This document shows, in pieces, positions 15,174-15,810 of a stretch of DNA of 15,810 bases; within the stretch, counting starts at the first letter, position 1, and each line of letters starts with the position of its first letter. The translations under genes and the position numbers were made by a program. The notes beneath the pieces are model-generated. The model was not told where the DNA came from. It made no database searches and was given only the letters and a program-made list of their open reading frames with translations. This DNA is from Ruminococcus sp. UBA1780 (GTDB lineage: Bacteria > Bacillota > Clostridia > Oscillospirales > Ruminococcaceae): contig DCGK01000005.1 of assembly GCA_002315235.1 (NCBI GenBank), forward strand, positions 10,229 to 26,038, given 5' to 3'.

Positions 15174-15810
15174 ATGCAGTGGCGCGGATTAAATGATTTA
15201 AGAGAGCAGTATCTCTCATTTTTTGAAAGCAAGATGCACACAAGAATGGCAAGTGCACCACTTATTCCACAGGGTGACAACAGCCTTCTTCTTATAAACT
15301 CAGGTATGGCACCGCTTAAGAAGTTTTTCTTAGGTCAGGCAGTTCCTCCGAACAAGAGAGTAACAACATGTCAGAAGTGTATCAGAACACCTGATATCGA
15401 AAGTGTTGGTAAGACATCAAGACACGGTACTTACTTCGAAATGCTCGGTAACTTCTCATTCGGCGACTACTTCAAGAACGAAGCTATCGAATGGGCATGG
15501 GAATTCCTTACAAAGGTTCTCGAAATCCCTGCAGAAAAGCTCTGGATTACAGTATTCGAAAGTGATGACGAAGCTGAACAGATCTGGATGAACAAGATCG
15601 GTATTCCAAAGGAAAAGATAGTTCGTCTTGGCAAGAAGGACAACTTCTGGGAACACGGTTCAGGTCCATGCGGCCCTTGCTCAGAAATTCACTTCGACAG
15701 AGGCGAGGCTTACGGTCCTTTTGAAAACTTCGAGCAGGCAAGTGACGCAGACAGAATCATCGAAATCTGGAACCTTGTATTCAGCCAGTTTGATTCAGAC
15801 GGAAACGGTC
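15174..15810 (+). CDS. alaS: Alanine--tRNA ligase, AlaRS (5' part; cut by the window end)
   Basis: Class II aminoacyl-tRNA synthetase that charges tRNA-Ala; only the first 212 codons are inside the window, against a usual length near 870-880. The visible part is the N-terminal aminoacylation domain: LSFFESKMH (14-22), PLIPQGDNSLLLINSGMAPLKKFF (29-52 region), CQKCIRTPDIESVG (66-79), RHGTYFEMLGNFSFGDYFK (83-101), FWEHGSGPCGPCSEI (158-172) and EIWNLVFSQF (197-206). The reading frame is open to the last base. The ATG has AAAAGGAG with a rather long 12-base spacing but gives the standard family N-terminus. No T-box leader fits in the 72-base upstream gap. Transcription may come from the strong promoter at 14394. 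Confidence 0.97.
   Translation, partial: MQWRGLNDLREQYLSFFESKMHTRMASAPLIPQGDNSLLLINSGMAPLKKFFLGQAVPPNKRVTTCQKCIRTPDIESVGKTSRHGTYFEMLGNFSFGDYFKNEAIEWAWEFLTKVLEIPAEKLWITVFESDDEAEQIWMNKIGIPKEKIVRLGKKDNFWEHGSGPCGPCSEIHFDRGEAYGPFENFEQASDADRIIEIWNLVFSQFDSDGNG

Noticed and set aside
1..15810. Mobile element, phage, CRISPR array or defence island
   Set aside because: No transposase, integrase, phage structural gene, regular repeat array or tRNA-flanked boundary was seen; the genes are mostly chromosomal housekeeping or signalling genes.

Overview
The window looks like ordinary chromosomal DNA of a low-to-mid GC anaerobic Firmicute. The protein style (anaerobic class III ribonucleotide reductase, a YfmF/YfmH pair, a YihY-type BrkB protein), the strong AGGAG ribosome binding sites and the frequent TTG/GTG starts suggest an Oscillospiraceae/Ruminococcus-like gut clostridium. 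The genus is an inference from sequence style only. I see no phage, transposon, CRISPR array, tRNA or rRNA.

Layout. Bases 1-186 are a structured leader or intergenic stretch with a strong terminator hairpin. Next come nrdD and nrdG (187-3040), overlapping by 8 bases, which supply deoxynucleotides without oxygen. After a short gap with a perfect hairpin lies a lipoprotein of the peptide/solute-binding family 5 (3125-4747) with no transporter genes beside it, closed by a clear terminator. A separate unit with its own extended -10 promoter and terminator encodes a membrane-bound GGDEF-EAL protein (4983-7307), probably a c-di-GMP phosphodiesterase with a dead cyclase domain.

A third unit starts at an extended -10 promoter near 7426 and reads yfmF-yfmH-lgt-folD (7497-12025). 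The two M16-family proteins form a probable inactive/active pair, translationally coupled by an 8-base overlap. lgt begins 4 bases after yfmH; folD follows with its own strong ribosome binding site and ends in a terminator shared with the opposite strand.

On the minus strand (12102-13223) is a membrane-tethered XRE-family regulator. A 28-bp near-perfect palindrome lies over its probable -10 box, so autoregulation is likely. To its right, divergently, is a YihY/BrkB-type membrane protein. A perfect-consensus promoter (TTGACA-16-TATAAT) then drives a suppressor-of-fused-fold protein resembling the YqcF antitoxin/immunity family. The window ends inside alaS, whose first 212 codons are visible.

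I found no coherent new multi-gene system. The items most worth a second look are the membrane-tethered regulator with its operator, the structured leaders of nrdD and yfmF, the orphan SUFU/YqcF-like gene, and the YfmFH-Lgt-FolD unit.
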